A stretch of 64,000 bases of DNA from JADJNW01 sp033761835 (lineage in GTDB: Bacteria; Bacteroidota; Bacteroidia; Chitinophagales; Saprospiraceae): the NCBI GenBank assembly GCA_033761835.1, contig JANRME010000304.1:1-64000 (forward strand). The letters are read 5' to 3'. Below are positions 34,491-42,907 of this stretch, in pieces. Positions within the stretch are counted from its first letter, which is position 1; each line of letters begins with the position of its first letter. The translations under genes were made by a program, and so were the position numbers. The notes under the pieces were generated by a model. That model was not told the DNA's origin. It did no database searches and saw only the letters and a list, made by a program, of their open reading frames with translations.

Positions 34491-34513
34491 ATTATTGTAC
34501 AAATGACTTTTAG
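34491..34513 (+). promoter_or_regulatory. Degenerate candidate AraR operator upstream of GH127 gene
   Basis: ATTATTGTA, 5-nt spacer, GACTTTTAG. It agrees with the AAwwGTA-N5-TACwwTT core deduced from the araR-araB gap at 12 of 14 core positions and lies 79 bp before the GH127 start. Confidence 0.4.
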
Positions 34514-34591
34514 AGCTTGTTACATAATCTAAAGTATGCCCCGTTTTCTTGTTAGATAAAATCCTTTACAGGACATTCAAAATGAATTAGT

Positions 34592-37009
34592 ATGAAATTA
34601 AAGCAGATCCAATTTGCCATTTATTCATTGATTGCCTCCATGATTTGCGTGAGCGCATCGGCTCAGACCGAGCAATACCAGGATTATCCGATCACGCCTG
34701 TTCCTTTTTCTAAAGTGCAGATCAAAGATAATTTTTGGGCACCTAAAATCCGTACGAACCACGATGTGACCATCCCGATTGCTTATGAACAGAGCAAAAA
34801 AACAGGGCGCATTGATAATTTTAAAATCGCCGGCGGCTTGATGGAAGGGCAATTCTGCACCGAATACCCTTTCGACGATACCGATATTTACAAAATCATT
34901 GAGGCGGCGAGTTATTCCATCCAAACCTTTCCAGATAAAAAAATGGAAAACATGATGGATTCTTTAATTTCGTATATTGCTGTTGCTCAAGAGGATGATG
35001 GGTATCTTTATACCACGCGTACCATTGGCAAAAATGTGCATGAATGGGCGGGAGAGCAACGTTGGGAATTGGTACATGATCTGAGTCATGAATTGTATAA
35101 TCTGGGGCATCTGTTTGAAGCGGCGGTAGCGCATTACTCGGCTACGGGCAAGCGCAATCTCTTAGATATTGCCATCAAAAGCGCGAACCTGATTTGCAAT
35201 GAATTTGGTGAAGGCAAAATTGTCAATTATCCTGGGCATCAGGAAGTGGAGATTGGTTTGGTCAAATTGTATCGCGTCACCAAAGATGAGCGTTATTTGA
35301 AACTCGCCAAATTTTTCCTGGACGTGCGCGGCAGAGCAAACGTCGGAAAGCCAGCAAAATATAGCCAATCGCATATTCCTGTTACCCAGCAAAAAGAAGC
35401 CGTCGGGCACGCAGTACGCGGCGCGTATATGTGGACGGGCATGGCAGATATTGCAGCCATCATGGGTGATGAAGCATATATGAAAGCGATCAATAATATC
35501 TGGCATGATATAGTTGACAAAAAATATTATATTAATGGCGGTATCGGCGCTACGGGCAGCGGCGAGGCTTTTGGCGAGGCTTACGAATTGCCGAATATGT
35601 CTGCTTATTGCGAAACTTGCGCCGGCGTGGGCAATGCGATCTGGAATTATCGGATGTTTTTGATGACGGGCGAAAGCAAATTCATTGATGTGTTGGAAAG
35701 GTCTATGTATAATAATATTATAGATGGCGTTTCTTTATCAGGTGATCGCTTTTTCTACCCGAATCCTTTGGCTTCTTATGGTCAGCACGAGCGAAGCGAG
35801 TGGTTTGGGTGTGCTTGCTGCCCGCCAAATGTGGCGCGTTTTCTGCCTTCAATGCCAGGTTATATTTATGCACAAAAAGATAATGATATTTATGTCAATC
35901 TTTACATAGCCAGTGAATCTACTTTTAATGCAAATGATAATCTATTGACAATCAGTCAACAAAGCGGGTTTCCCTGGCAAGGCGATGTTAAAATTAATTT
36001 TAAATCTATTAAGCCTATTGATGCCAATATAAAGCTCCGCATTCCAGGTTATGCAATTAATCGCCCTGTGCCGAGTGATTTATATACGTATTTGGATGCA
36101 AATCCTGATCCTATTGTAATAAAATTAAATGGCAAAAAGGTTGATTATCAAATCGATGATAAGGGTTATGTGAATATTGCTAAAAAATGGACGAGCCGTG
36201 ATGTCATCGAAATTGCTTTTCCGATTGTAACGGAAATTGTGCAATCGCACGCTGGAGTAACTGAAAATACCGGCAAAATCGCTGTGGAACGCGGTCCAAT
36301 CTTATATTGCGCTGAATGGGCAGATAATCCTAATGGGGAAATTTTAAATTTAATTGTGCCTGAAAATCAAGATTTTAAAGCAGTTAAATCGGAAAAATTA
36401 GGTGGCATTTACACCATCGAAGCGACTGCCAAAAGAGCAAAACGCAACCTGAAAGGCGAAGTAGAAGTCAGCAATAGCAACCCATTGACACTGATTCCGT
36501 ATCACCTTTGGAACAATCGAGGTCCGGGAGAAATGAGTGTTTGGCTGGCGACGGATTTGAGCAGCGCCCGCCCTGCCCCTGCGCCCACCATTGCCAACAA
36601 AAGTAAGGTCACGGCTTCTGTCAAAACCAAAGCGATCCGCGCGGTGAACGACCAAATGTATCCAAAAAATTCCAACGACCATACGATACCTTATATTCAT
36701 TGGTGGCCCAAAAAAGCGACGAGCGAGTGGATGCAATTTGATTTTGAGCAGCCGCAAGAAATATCCTCGGTGAAAGTATATTGGTTTGACGATGGACCAC
36801 ATGGGGGTTGTAGAATTCCGGCAAGCTGGGAAGTGCAGTATAAAGAGGGCGAAGAATGGAAGCCCGTGCAAGCAGCCAGCGCTTACAAAGTGACCAAAGA
36901 TGATTGGGATGTAATTCAATTTAAATCATTGAAAACTAGTGCGTTGCGACTTGTTGTCAATCTACCGCAGGAATATGCTACTGGTATTTATGAAGTAATT
37001 ATTGAGTGA
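34592..37009 (+). CDS. GH127 beta-L-arabinofuranosidase, exported
   Basis: Signal peptide MKLKQIQFAIYSLIASMICVSASAQ, then an (alpha/alpha)6 GH127 catalytic domain. The Zn/catalytic cluster known from GH127 is conserved: Glu341 and Cys343 in 'AYCETCAGVGNAIWN', Cys409 and Cys410 in 'GCACCPPNVARFLPS'. After the beta-sandwich there is a C-terminal F5/8-type (CBM32-like) carbohydrate-binding module (about 670-805: 'ATSEWMQFDFEQPQEISSVKVYWFDDGPHGGCRIPASWEVQY'). It removes terminal beta-L-arabinofuranose from plant glycans or glycoproteins. First gene of the arabinose locus, 66 bp before the GH146 gene. Confidence 0.9.
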   Translation: MKLKQIQFAIYSLIASMICVSASAQTEQYQDYPITPVPFSKVQIKDNFWAPKIRTNHDVTIPIAYEQSKKTGRIDNFKIAGGLMEGQFCTEYPFDDTDIYKIIEAASYSIQTFPDKKMENMMDSLISYIAVAQEDDGYLYTTRTIGKNVHEWAGEQRWELVHDLSHELYNLGHLFEAAVAHYSATGKRNLLDIAIKSANLICNEFGEGKIVNYPGHQEVEIGLVKLYRVTKDERYLKLAKFFLDVRGRANVGKPAKYSQSHIPVTQQKEAVGHAVRGAYMWTGMADIAAIMGDEAYMKAINNIWHDIVDKKYYINGGIGATGSGEAFGEAYELPNMSAYCETCAGVGNAIWNYRMFLMTGESKFIDVLERSMYNNIIDGVSLSGDRFFYPNPLASYGQHERSEWFGCACCPPNVARFLPSMPGYIYAQKDNDIYVNLYIASESTFNANDNLLTISQQSGFPWQGDVKINFKSIKPIDANIKLRIPGYAINRPVPSDLYTYLDANPDPIVIKLNGKKVDYQIDDKGYVNIAKKWTSRDVIEIAFPIVTEIVQSHAGVTENTGKIAVERGPILYCAEWADNPNGEILNLIVPENQDFKAVKSEKLGGIYTIEATAKRAKRNLKGEVEVSNSNPLTLIPYHLWNNRGPGEMSVWLATDLSSARPAPAPTIANKSKVTASVKTKAIRAVNDQMYPKNSNDHTIPYIHWWPKKATSEWMQFDFEQPQEISSVKVYWFDDGPHGGCRIPASWEVQYKEGEEWKPVQAASAYKVTKDDWDVIQFKSLKTSALRLVVNLPQEYATGIYEVIIE

Positions 37010-37019
37010 AATTATCACC

Positions 37020-37052
37020 AGATTTAGGAAATTTTTAAAATTTCCTAAATCT
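37020..37052. repeat. Perfect 33-nt palindrome between GH127 and GH146 genes
   Basis: AGATTTAGGAAATTTT (37020-37035), one T, then AAAATTTCCTAAATCT (37037-37052). Possible RNA-processing hairpin or terminator; a related TTAGGAAATTT hairpin is at 60457-60486. Confidence 0.7.
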
Positions 37053-37075
37053 CAACTTTAAAATAAGGGATTATA

Positions 37076-39406
37076 ATGAAAAAGCTCCGAAATACGCTTA
37101 TTTATTGCAGTTTAATTTTATTTTCTATTACATCCTTATTATATGCTCAAAATCGCCAGGAAGTAAAGCCCTTCGCTTTAAGCGACGTAAAACTGCTGGA
37201 AGGACCATTTAAACACGCTACCGATCTGAATATCAAATCTTTATTGAGCTACGAGCCGGATCGGCTGCTGGCGCGGTTTCGGTCGGAGGCAGGTTTGGAG
37301 CCAAGAGCCGAATCGTACAAAGGTTGGGAGGCGCAAATGCTGGCGGGGCATAGCCTCGGGCATTACCTGAGCGCTTGTGCGATGATGTATCAAACTATTG
37401 GGGATAAGCAATTTTTGGATCGCTTGAATTACATCGTGGACGAGTTGGAAATCATACAAAAAGCCAATGGTGGCGGGTATCTTGGCGCTTTTACCAATGG
37501 CAAAAAGATTTTTGAAGAAGAAATTGCAAAAGGCAATATCCGGTCGCAAGGCTTTGATTTGAATGGGATTTGGTCGCCATTTTATACCCATCATAAAGTG
37601 TTCGCGGGCTTGCGCGATGCTTATCGTTTGTGCGGCAATAAAAAAGCGCTGACACTGGAAGCCAATTTTGCAGATTGGGTGGAGACCATTGTGCGACCTT
37701 TGACGGAGGAGCAGATGCAGGAGATGCTCCGTTGCGAATTTGGCGGCATTCAGGAGACTTTTGCACAATTATACGAAGATACCGGGAATAAAAAATACCT
37801 GGATTTGGCGCGGGTTTTTCATCACAAAGCAATCGTTGATCCGCTGGCGGAAGGCAAGGACGTTATGCCTGGCAAGCATGGCAATACACAAATCCCAAAA
37901 CTCAATGCTTACGCGGTTTTTTACGAATTGACTGGCAATGAAAAAGATCGAAAAGCAGCGGAATTCTTCTGGAATACAGTGGTTCATCATCATTCTTATG
38001 TGACCGGCGGAAACGGGAATCACGAGTATTTTGGCGAGCCGGATAAACTGCGCAATCGCCTGAGCGAAGGCACCACCGAGACTTGCAATGTTTATAATAT
38101 GCTCAAACTCTCCGAGCATTTGTTCTTGTGGAAGCCAGATGCCCAGGTGGCGGATTTTTATGAAAGGGCTTTGTTCAATCATATTTTGTCCACACAGCAT
38201 CCTGAAACGGGGCGAGTGATTTACAATTTATCCTTGGAAATGGGCGGTCGGAAATATTATCAAAATCCGTATTCCTTTACTTGTTGCGTCGGCTCCGGCA
38301 TGGAAACCCATAGCAAATACGGCGGTAGTATTTATTATCATAATAATACAGAATTGTATGTAAGTCAATACATTGCATCGGAAGTGAATTGGAAAGAGCA
38401 GGGCATTCAATTTACCCAAACGACCAAATTCCCGGAAGAACAAGGCACGAGTTTTACATTTCAAATGAAAAAAGCGAAGGAATTGACGCTGCATTTGCGC
38501 TATCCGCATTGGGCAGAAAAAGGAATAGAAGTCTTGGTCAACGGCAAGAAGCAAGTCGTTAATAGCCGACCCGGAAGCTTTGTTTCCATCAAACGCAAGT
38601 GGAAAAACGGGGATAAGGTGGAGGTGAAATTTCCGTTCTCATTAAGATTAGAAGCCATGCCGGATGACCCTGCGCGGATTGCGGTGTTTTATGGTCCGGT
38701 GGTACTCGCAGGAGATTTGGGTCCGAATGAAGATGAAAATGCGACTTCACCAGATTATGTACCGATTTTTATGTCGGAAGAGCGGAATCCCAGCGCTTGG
38801 CTGGAGCCGGTTGCAGGGCAAGTTAATGTCTTCAAAACCAAGGGAGTAGGCAAACCCAGAGAGGTAGTTTTTAAACCATTTTATCAAACACATGACCGTC
38901 GGTATTCAATTTATTTTGACTTGTTCAATGAGCAAAAATGGAAGGAATTCCAGGCAGCCTATCAGGCAGAACAAGAACGCAAAAAGAAGCTGGAAGCCAT
39001 GACTTTCGATGCGTTTCAGCCGGGTGAAATGCAGCCCGAACGCGACTATAATTTCACAGGCGATAAGTTGAATCTGGAAGAAAATTTCCGGGGTAGAAAA
39101 GCGCGGGGTTCCGAGCGCGGCGGCTGGCTTTCGTTTGAGATGAAAGTGATGAAAGGGCAACCAATGGCTTTGGTGCTGGAATATTGGGGCGGTTATACCG
39201 GTTCTAAAACTTTTGACATTCTGGTGAATGATATAAAAATCGCAACAGAAAACATTAGTGGAAAACGAGATGGAGAATTTATTGATATCCAATACAATAT
39301 CCCAGATGCAATTACTGCCGAGACCGACAAAGTGACCATCAAACTGATGCCGCACGAAGGACACCGAGCAGGTCCATTTTTTTATGCGCGCACGATCAAA
39401 AGATAA
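37076..39406 (+). CDS. GH146-type beta-L-arabinofuranosidase, exported
   Basis: 776 aa with signal peptide MKKLRNTLIYCSLILFSITSLLYAQ. A former DUF1680 protein; the region 'FALSDVKLLEGPFKHATDLNIKSLLSYEPDRLLARFR' and the catalytic set Glu335/Cys337 ('GTTETCNVYNMLKLSEHLF') with Cys403/Cys404 ('FTCCVGSGMETHSKYGG') match the GH146 branch of the GH127 clan. The C-terminal part (about 520-776) contains the accessory beta-domains usual in this group. It likely cleaves beta-1,2-linked arabinofuranose side groups of arabinan. Its stop is 2 bp from the convergent araR stop. Confidence 0.88.
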   Translation: MKKLRNTLIYCSLILFSITSLLYAQNRQEVKPFALSDVKLLEGPFKHATDLNIKSLLSYEPDRLLARFRSEAGLEPRAESYKGWEAQMLAGHSLGHYLSACAMMYQTIGDKQFLDRLNYIVDELEIIQKANGGGYLGAFTNGKKIFEEEIAKGNIRSQGFDLNGIWSPFYTHHKVFAGLRDAYRLCGNKKALTLEANFADWVETIVRPLTEEQMQEMLRCEFGGIQETFAQLYEDTGNKKYLDLARVFHHKAIVDPLAEGKDVMPGKHGNTQIPKLNAYAVFYELTGNEKDRKAAEFFWNTVVHHHSYVTGGNGNHEYFGEPDKLRNRLSEGTTETCNVYNMLKLSEHLFLWKPDAQVADFYERALFNHILSTQHPETGRVIYNLSLEMGGRKYYQNPYSFTCCVGSGMETHSKYGGSIYYHNNTELYVSQYIASEVNWKEQGIQFTQTTKFPEEQGTSFTFQMKKAKELTLHLRYPHWAEKGIEVLVNGKKQVVNSRPGSFVSIKRKWKNGDKVEVKFPFSLRLEAMPDDPARIAVFYGPVVLAGDLGPNEDENATSPDYVPIFMSEERNPSAWLEPVAGQVNVFKTKGVGKPREVVFKPFYQTHDRRYSIYFDLFNEQKWKEFQAAYQAEQERKKKLEAMTFDAFQPGEMQPERDYNFTGDKLNLEENFRGRKARGSERGGWLSFEMKVMKGQPMALVLEYWGGYTGSKTFDILVNDIKIATENISGKRDGEFIDIQYNIPDAITAETDKVTIKLMPHEGHRAGPFFYARTIKR

Positions 39407-39408
39407 TC

Positions 39409-40119
39409 TTATAGCTTGAATACGAAGCCGTTAGATACTTTTTCTAGGTATTTTTTTTGATCAAATTTGTAGAGAAAAGAGCCTTTTTTCGAGGACTCCA
39501 TATCTTTTTCATTTAATTTCACTAAAATATCTAAACCATTGATTTTCTTAGTGAAATTTCGTTTATCCATGTCTTCGCGCATAATGGCTTCGTACAATTT
39601 TTGTAAATGACGCATGGTGAATTTCTCTGGCAAGAGTTCAAAACCAATGGGTTGAACAGAAGTTTTATACTGCAATTGTTTAATCGCCTGACGAACTATG
39701 TCGTTGTGGTCAAAGATAAGATCGGGCAACTCTGATAAATTAAACCATTGTGCTGAGTATCGTTTAATCAATTCGGTATTATGTTCTGCGATATTGATTA
39801 AAGCATAATACGGCACAGAAATAGTGCGGTCGCCGGGGTCTCGATCTACTTCGCTGAAAACATTTAGCTGCTCCATATAGATATCATGTAAGCCCGTGAG
39901 GTGATACAATACGCGAGCGGCTGCCTGGTTCAAGTTTTCGGTTTTTTTCAAAAACCCTCCCATCAAAGACCAATGACCCTTTTTGGGCTCAAAATCTCTT
40001 TTAATGAGTAGGAGTTGGAGTTCCTCTTGATCCAAATCAAAACCAAAAATAATGCAGTCCACCGCAATATAGGCTTTGTCTTCGCTGTCGTAATGATGGA
40101 TCATATTGAATTTTTTCAC
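39409..40119 (-). CDS. araR: AraR, NrtR-family Nudix-type arabinose repressor
   Basis: 236 aa: N-terminal Nudix-like domain and C-terminal winged helix ('EKFTMRHLQKLYEAIMREDMDKRNFTKKINGLDILVKLNEKDMESSKKGSFLYKF'). The Nudix box is degenerate ('GGFLKKTENLNQAAARVLYHLTGL'), as expected of a sugar sensor rather than a hydrolase. AraR of Bacteroides is a known NrtR-family repressor of arabinose genes, and the gene order here (divergent from araB, flanked by GH127/GH146) supports the same role. The start is GTG at 40119 or ATG at 40104. The operator candidates are in the adjacent gap. Confidence 0.9.
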   Translation of the reverse strand: MKKFNMIHHYDSEDKAYIAVDCIIFGFDLDQEELQLLLIKRDFEPKKGHWSLMGGFLKKTENLNQAAARVLYHLTGLHDIYMEQLNVFSEVDRDPGDRTISVPYYALINIAEHNTELIKRYSAQWFNLSELPDLIFDHNDIVRQAIKQLQYKTSVQPIGFELLPEKFTMRHLQKLYEAIMREDMDKRNFTKKINGLDILVKLNEKDMESSKKGSFLYKFDQKKYLEKVSNGFVFKL

Positions 40120-40227
40120 CGCAAATATCTAAAAATAGAATTTTGTTTTGTTAAAATTATTAACAATTCTAATTTTCAAGCATATTTATTTAAAAACAAG
40201 CAAGGGAACAATTATAATAGGCAATCG
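40120..40227. other. araR leader side of the araR-araB gap
   Basis: AT-rich and non-coding; nothing besides the operators and the -7 box listed separately was found in the 408-bp divergent gap. Confidence 0.5.
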
Positions 40228-40250
40228 ACAATAGTAGAAAGTACTATTGT
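40228..40250. promoter_or_regulatory. Candidate AraR operator 1
   Basis: Perfect inverted repeat: left arm ACAATAGTA, 5-nt spacer GAAAG, right arm TACTATTGT. Located 109 bp upstream of the araR start. Confidence 0.65.
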
Positions 40251-40433
40251 TTTGAAAATCAGCAATTTGTTGTAAATAAAATCTATATATATTCTGGAAC
40301 AAATGCTTAGATAACTCTTGCCAATTGAAATTTTATTCCGTTTTTTAGGGGAAAGCCAATAATTTGATTAAAAGTTGCAAAATTTACGCCTAAATTTTTC
40401 TTTTTAGAATTAATGTTGCTAATATTGGCTCTA

Positions 40434-40456
40434 TTAAATGTATAATTTACATTTAA
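40434..40456. promoter_or_regulatory. Candidate AraR operator 2
   Basis: Perfect inverted repeat with the same 9-5-9 geometry: left arm TTAAATGTA, spacer TAATT, right arm TACATTTAA. It overlaps the araB -7 box at 40454-40461. Confidence 0.65.
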
Positions 40457-40461
40457 ATTTG
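40454..40461 (+). promoter_or_regulatory. -7 promoter element of the araB operon
   Basis: TAAATTTG matches TAnnTTTG; the first three bases are shared with operator 2, the expected layout for repression. Confidence 0.5.
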
Positions 40462-40527
40462 CAAGAACAAAATCCTTGACCATACATTACGAAATATTTG
40501 AAATAAGCTATTGAAAATCAAATACAA

Positions 40528-42177
40528 ATGAATTATGTCATTGGAATAGATTTTGGTACAGATAGTGTACGTGCGATTTTGACCGATGCGATGAATGGAG
40601 TAGAAATCAGCCAATCGGTGCATTATTATAGCCGTTGGAAAGCCGGAAAATATTGCGACTCAGCAACAAATCAATTCCGACAACATCCGCTTGACTACTT
40701 AGAAGGACTGGAAACTACGATCAAAAATTGCCTCGCTCAAGCGTCGCAAGTGAAACCAGAAGATGTCAAGGGTATCGCTGTGGATACAACGGGTTCGACG
40801 CCGGTAGCAGTTGATAAGTATGGCACGCCATTGGCATTATTGCCAGGTTTTGAGGAGAATCCGAATGCGATGTTTATTCTTTGGAAAGACCATACTGCAG
40901 TGGCGGAAGCGGCTGAAATCAATCATATTTCGCGTACTTGGGGCGGGACGGATTTTACAAAATATATCGGGGGCATTTATTCTTCGGAATGGTTTTGGGC
41001 AAAAATTTTGCATACGATCCGTATGGATGAAGCAGTTGCCAATGCTGCTTATTCTTGGATGGAACATTGCGATTGGATTCCAGCGGTACTCACTGGAAAT
41101 AAAGATGTGTTGAGCGTAAAACGCAGTCGCTGTGCGGCTGGGCACAAAGCAATGTGGCACGGAGAATGGCAGGGCTTGCCGCCAAAAGAGTATTTGACAT
41201 TATTTGACTCACGTTTGGCAGATTTACGCGATCGATTGTTTCGAGATACTTTTACTTCTGATATTTCGGCTGGTAAGCTAAGTAAAACATGGGCGGACAA
41301 ATTGGGCTTGAGTGAAAATGTTGTTGTCGCTGTAGGTACCTTCGATGCACACGCAGGGGGCTTGGGTGCTGAAATCGAGCCTTACAGCTTGGTGAAAGTA
41401 ATGGGAACCTCTACATGTGATATTATGGTCGCGCCTTTTGAAGAAATTGGCAATAAGTTGGTCCGCGGTATTTGCGGTCAGGTGGATGGCTCGGTGATAC
41501 CAGGAATGCTGGGCTTAGAGGCAGGTCAATCCGCTTTTGGGGATTTGTTGGCTTGGTTTCGGGATGTGGCACTTTGGGCAGTGCAAAACAGCCGTGATAT
41601 TAGCGAGGATGCCAAAAACAAGATTGCAGAAAACCTGATTACCCAACTTTCTGAAGCAGCCGCAAAAATCCCACCGAAAATTGATAGCGTTGTGGCGCTC
41701 GATTGGGTTAACGGTAGGCGTACGCCCGATGCAAATCAAGCGCTTAAAGGTGCGATCATGGGGCTGAATATGGGTAGCGATGCACCAGCCATTTTCCGGG
41801 CAATGGTAGAAGCAATTTGTTTTGGATCGAAGCGTATTGTCGAGCGATTCCAAGAGGAAGGCGTTGAAATCAAACAAGTCGTGGGCATTGGCGGCGTTGC
41901 AAAAAAGTCGGCTTTTGTGATGCAAACGCTGGCGGATGTCTTGAATATGCCGATTAAGGTTGCGACTTCTGAGCAAGCACCTTCGTTAGGCGCGGCAATG
42001 CTGGCAGCTACGGCGGCAGGGATTTATGCAAATGTAGAAGATGCACGGCGAGTTATGGGCAATGGTTTTGACAAAACGTATCATCCGATGCCAGAACACG
42101 TACCGATTTACGAGCAATTGTATGCAAAGTACTTAAAATTAGGCGCTTTCGTAGAAGAAAATACACCGACATTTTAA
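40528..42177 (+). CDS. araB: L-ribulokinase
   Basis: FGGY-family kinase phosphorylating L-ribulose to L-ribulose 5-phosphate. The N-terminal phosphate loop 'VIGIDFGTDSVRAILTDA', the 'VDTTGSTPVAVDKYGTPLAL' segment, 'VMGTSTCDIMV' and the C-terminal 'VVGIGGVAKKSAFVMQTLADVLNMPIKVATSEQAPSLGAAMLAA' identify AraB. 549 aa is normal. The araD ATG follows two bases after the stop, so araB and araD are one transcript. Confidence 0.96.
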   Translation: MNYVIGIDFGTDSVRAILTDAMNGVEISQSVHYYSRWKAGKYCDSATNQFRQHPLDYLEGLETTIKNCLAQASQVKPEDVKGIAVDTTGSTPVAVDKYGTPLALLPGFEENPNAMFILWKDHTAVAEAAEINHISRTWGGTDFTKYIGGIYSSEWFWAKILHTIRMDEAVANAAYSWMEHCDWIPAVLTGNKDVLSVKRSRCAAGHKAMWHGEWQGLPPKEYLTLFDSRLADLRDRLFRDTFTSDISAGKLSKTWADKLGLSENVVVAVGTFDAHAGGLGAEIEPYSLVKVMGTSTCDIMVAPFEEIGNKLVRGICGQVDGSVIPGMLGLEAGQSAFGDLLAWFRDVALWAVQNSRDISEDAKNKIAENLITQLSEAAAKIPPKIDSVVALDWVNGRRTPDANQALKGAIMGLNMGSDAPAIFRAMVEAICFGSKRIVERFQEEGVEIKQVVGIGGVAKKSAFVMQTLADVLNMPIKVATSEQAPSLGAAMLAATAAGIYANVEDARRVMGNGFDKTYHPMPEHVPIYEQLYAKYLKLGAFVEENTPTF

Positions 42178-42179
42178 AT

Positions 42180-42884
42180 ATGAGTGATTATCAGTATATA
42201 AAAGAGATTTGTTACGAGGCAAATATGCAATTACCCAAACTTGGTTTGGTATTATTCACTTTTGGCAATGTCAGTGTGGTAGATCGTGAAAAAAACGTAT
42301 TTGCTATCAAGCCTTCGGGCGTCCCTTATGAAAAACTCCGCCCGGAAAATATTGTCATTCTTGATTTTGATGCAATATTAGTGGAAGGCAATATGCGTCC
42401 ATCATCGGATACAAAAACCCATGCGGCTTTGTACCAGCATTGGGAAAGAATTGGAGCGATTGTGCATACACATTCGACGTATGCTACGGCTTGGGCGCAA
42501 ACGCAATTGGATATTCCGATTCTGGGTACAACCCATGCGGATCATCTCACGGTGGACGTGCCTTGTGCGCCGCCGATGAGTGATGAGATGATAAAAGGTG
42601 ATTATGAGTATGAAACTGGTTTTCAAATAATTAATGATTTTGAGCGACGAGGCTATTCTTATGACGAAGTGGAAATGATTTTACTGGGCAATCACGCGCC
42701 TTTCACTTGGGGTAAAACGGCCGAAAAGGCAGTATATAATAGCGCTGTGCTGGAAGAAATTGCCAAAATGGCGTATTTGAGTTGCACCATTCGACCCGAT
42801 GTGCCACGATTGAAAGAAGCATTGATTCAGAAACATTATGAGCGAAAGCACGGCAAAAATGCCTATTATGGTCAAAATGAATGA
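42180..42884 (+). CDS. araD: L-ribulose-5-phosphate 4-epimerase
   Basis: Class II aldolase-fold zinc enzyme giving D-xylulose 5-phosphate, the last step before the pentose phosphate pathway. 'GNVSVVDREKNVFAIKPSGVPYEKL' and the zinc histidines 'HTHSTYATAWAQTQLDIPILGTTHADHL' with a third His in 'LLGNHAPFTWG' are present. 234 aa. Two bases after araB and 23 bp before abfA. Confidence 0.95.
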   Translation: MSDYQYIKEICYEANMQLPKLGLVLFTFGNVSVVDREKNVFAIKPSGVPYEKLRPENIVILDFDAILVEGNMRPSSDTKTHAALYQHWERIGAIVHTHSTYATAWAQTQLDIPILGTTHADHLTVDVPCAPPMSDEMIKGDYEYETGFQIINDFERRGYSYDEVEMILLGNHAPFTWGKTAEKAVYNSAVLEEIAKMAYLSCTIRPDVPRLKEALIQKHYERKHGKNAYYGQNE

Positions 42885-42907
42885 TTAACGAATATTAAAA
42901 AGATAAT

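Noticed and set aside
39409..40119. Annotation of araR as a Nudix hydrolase
   Set aside because: The Nudix box is degenerate and a C-terminal winged-helix region is present; the arabinose context fits the NrtR-family repressor.
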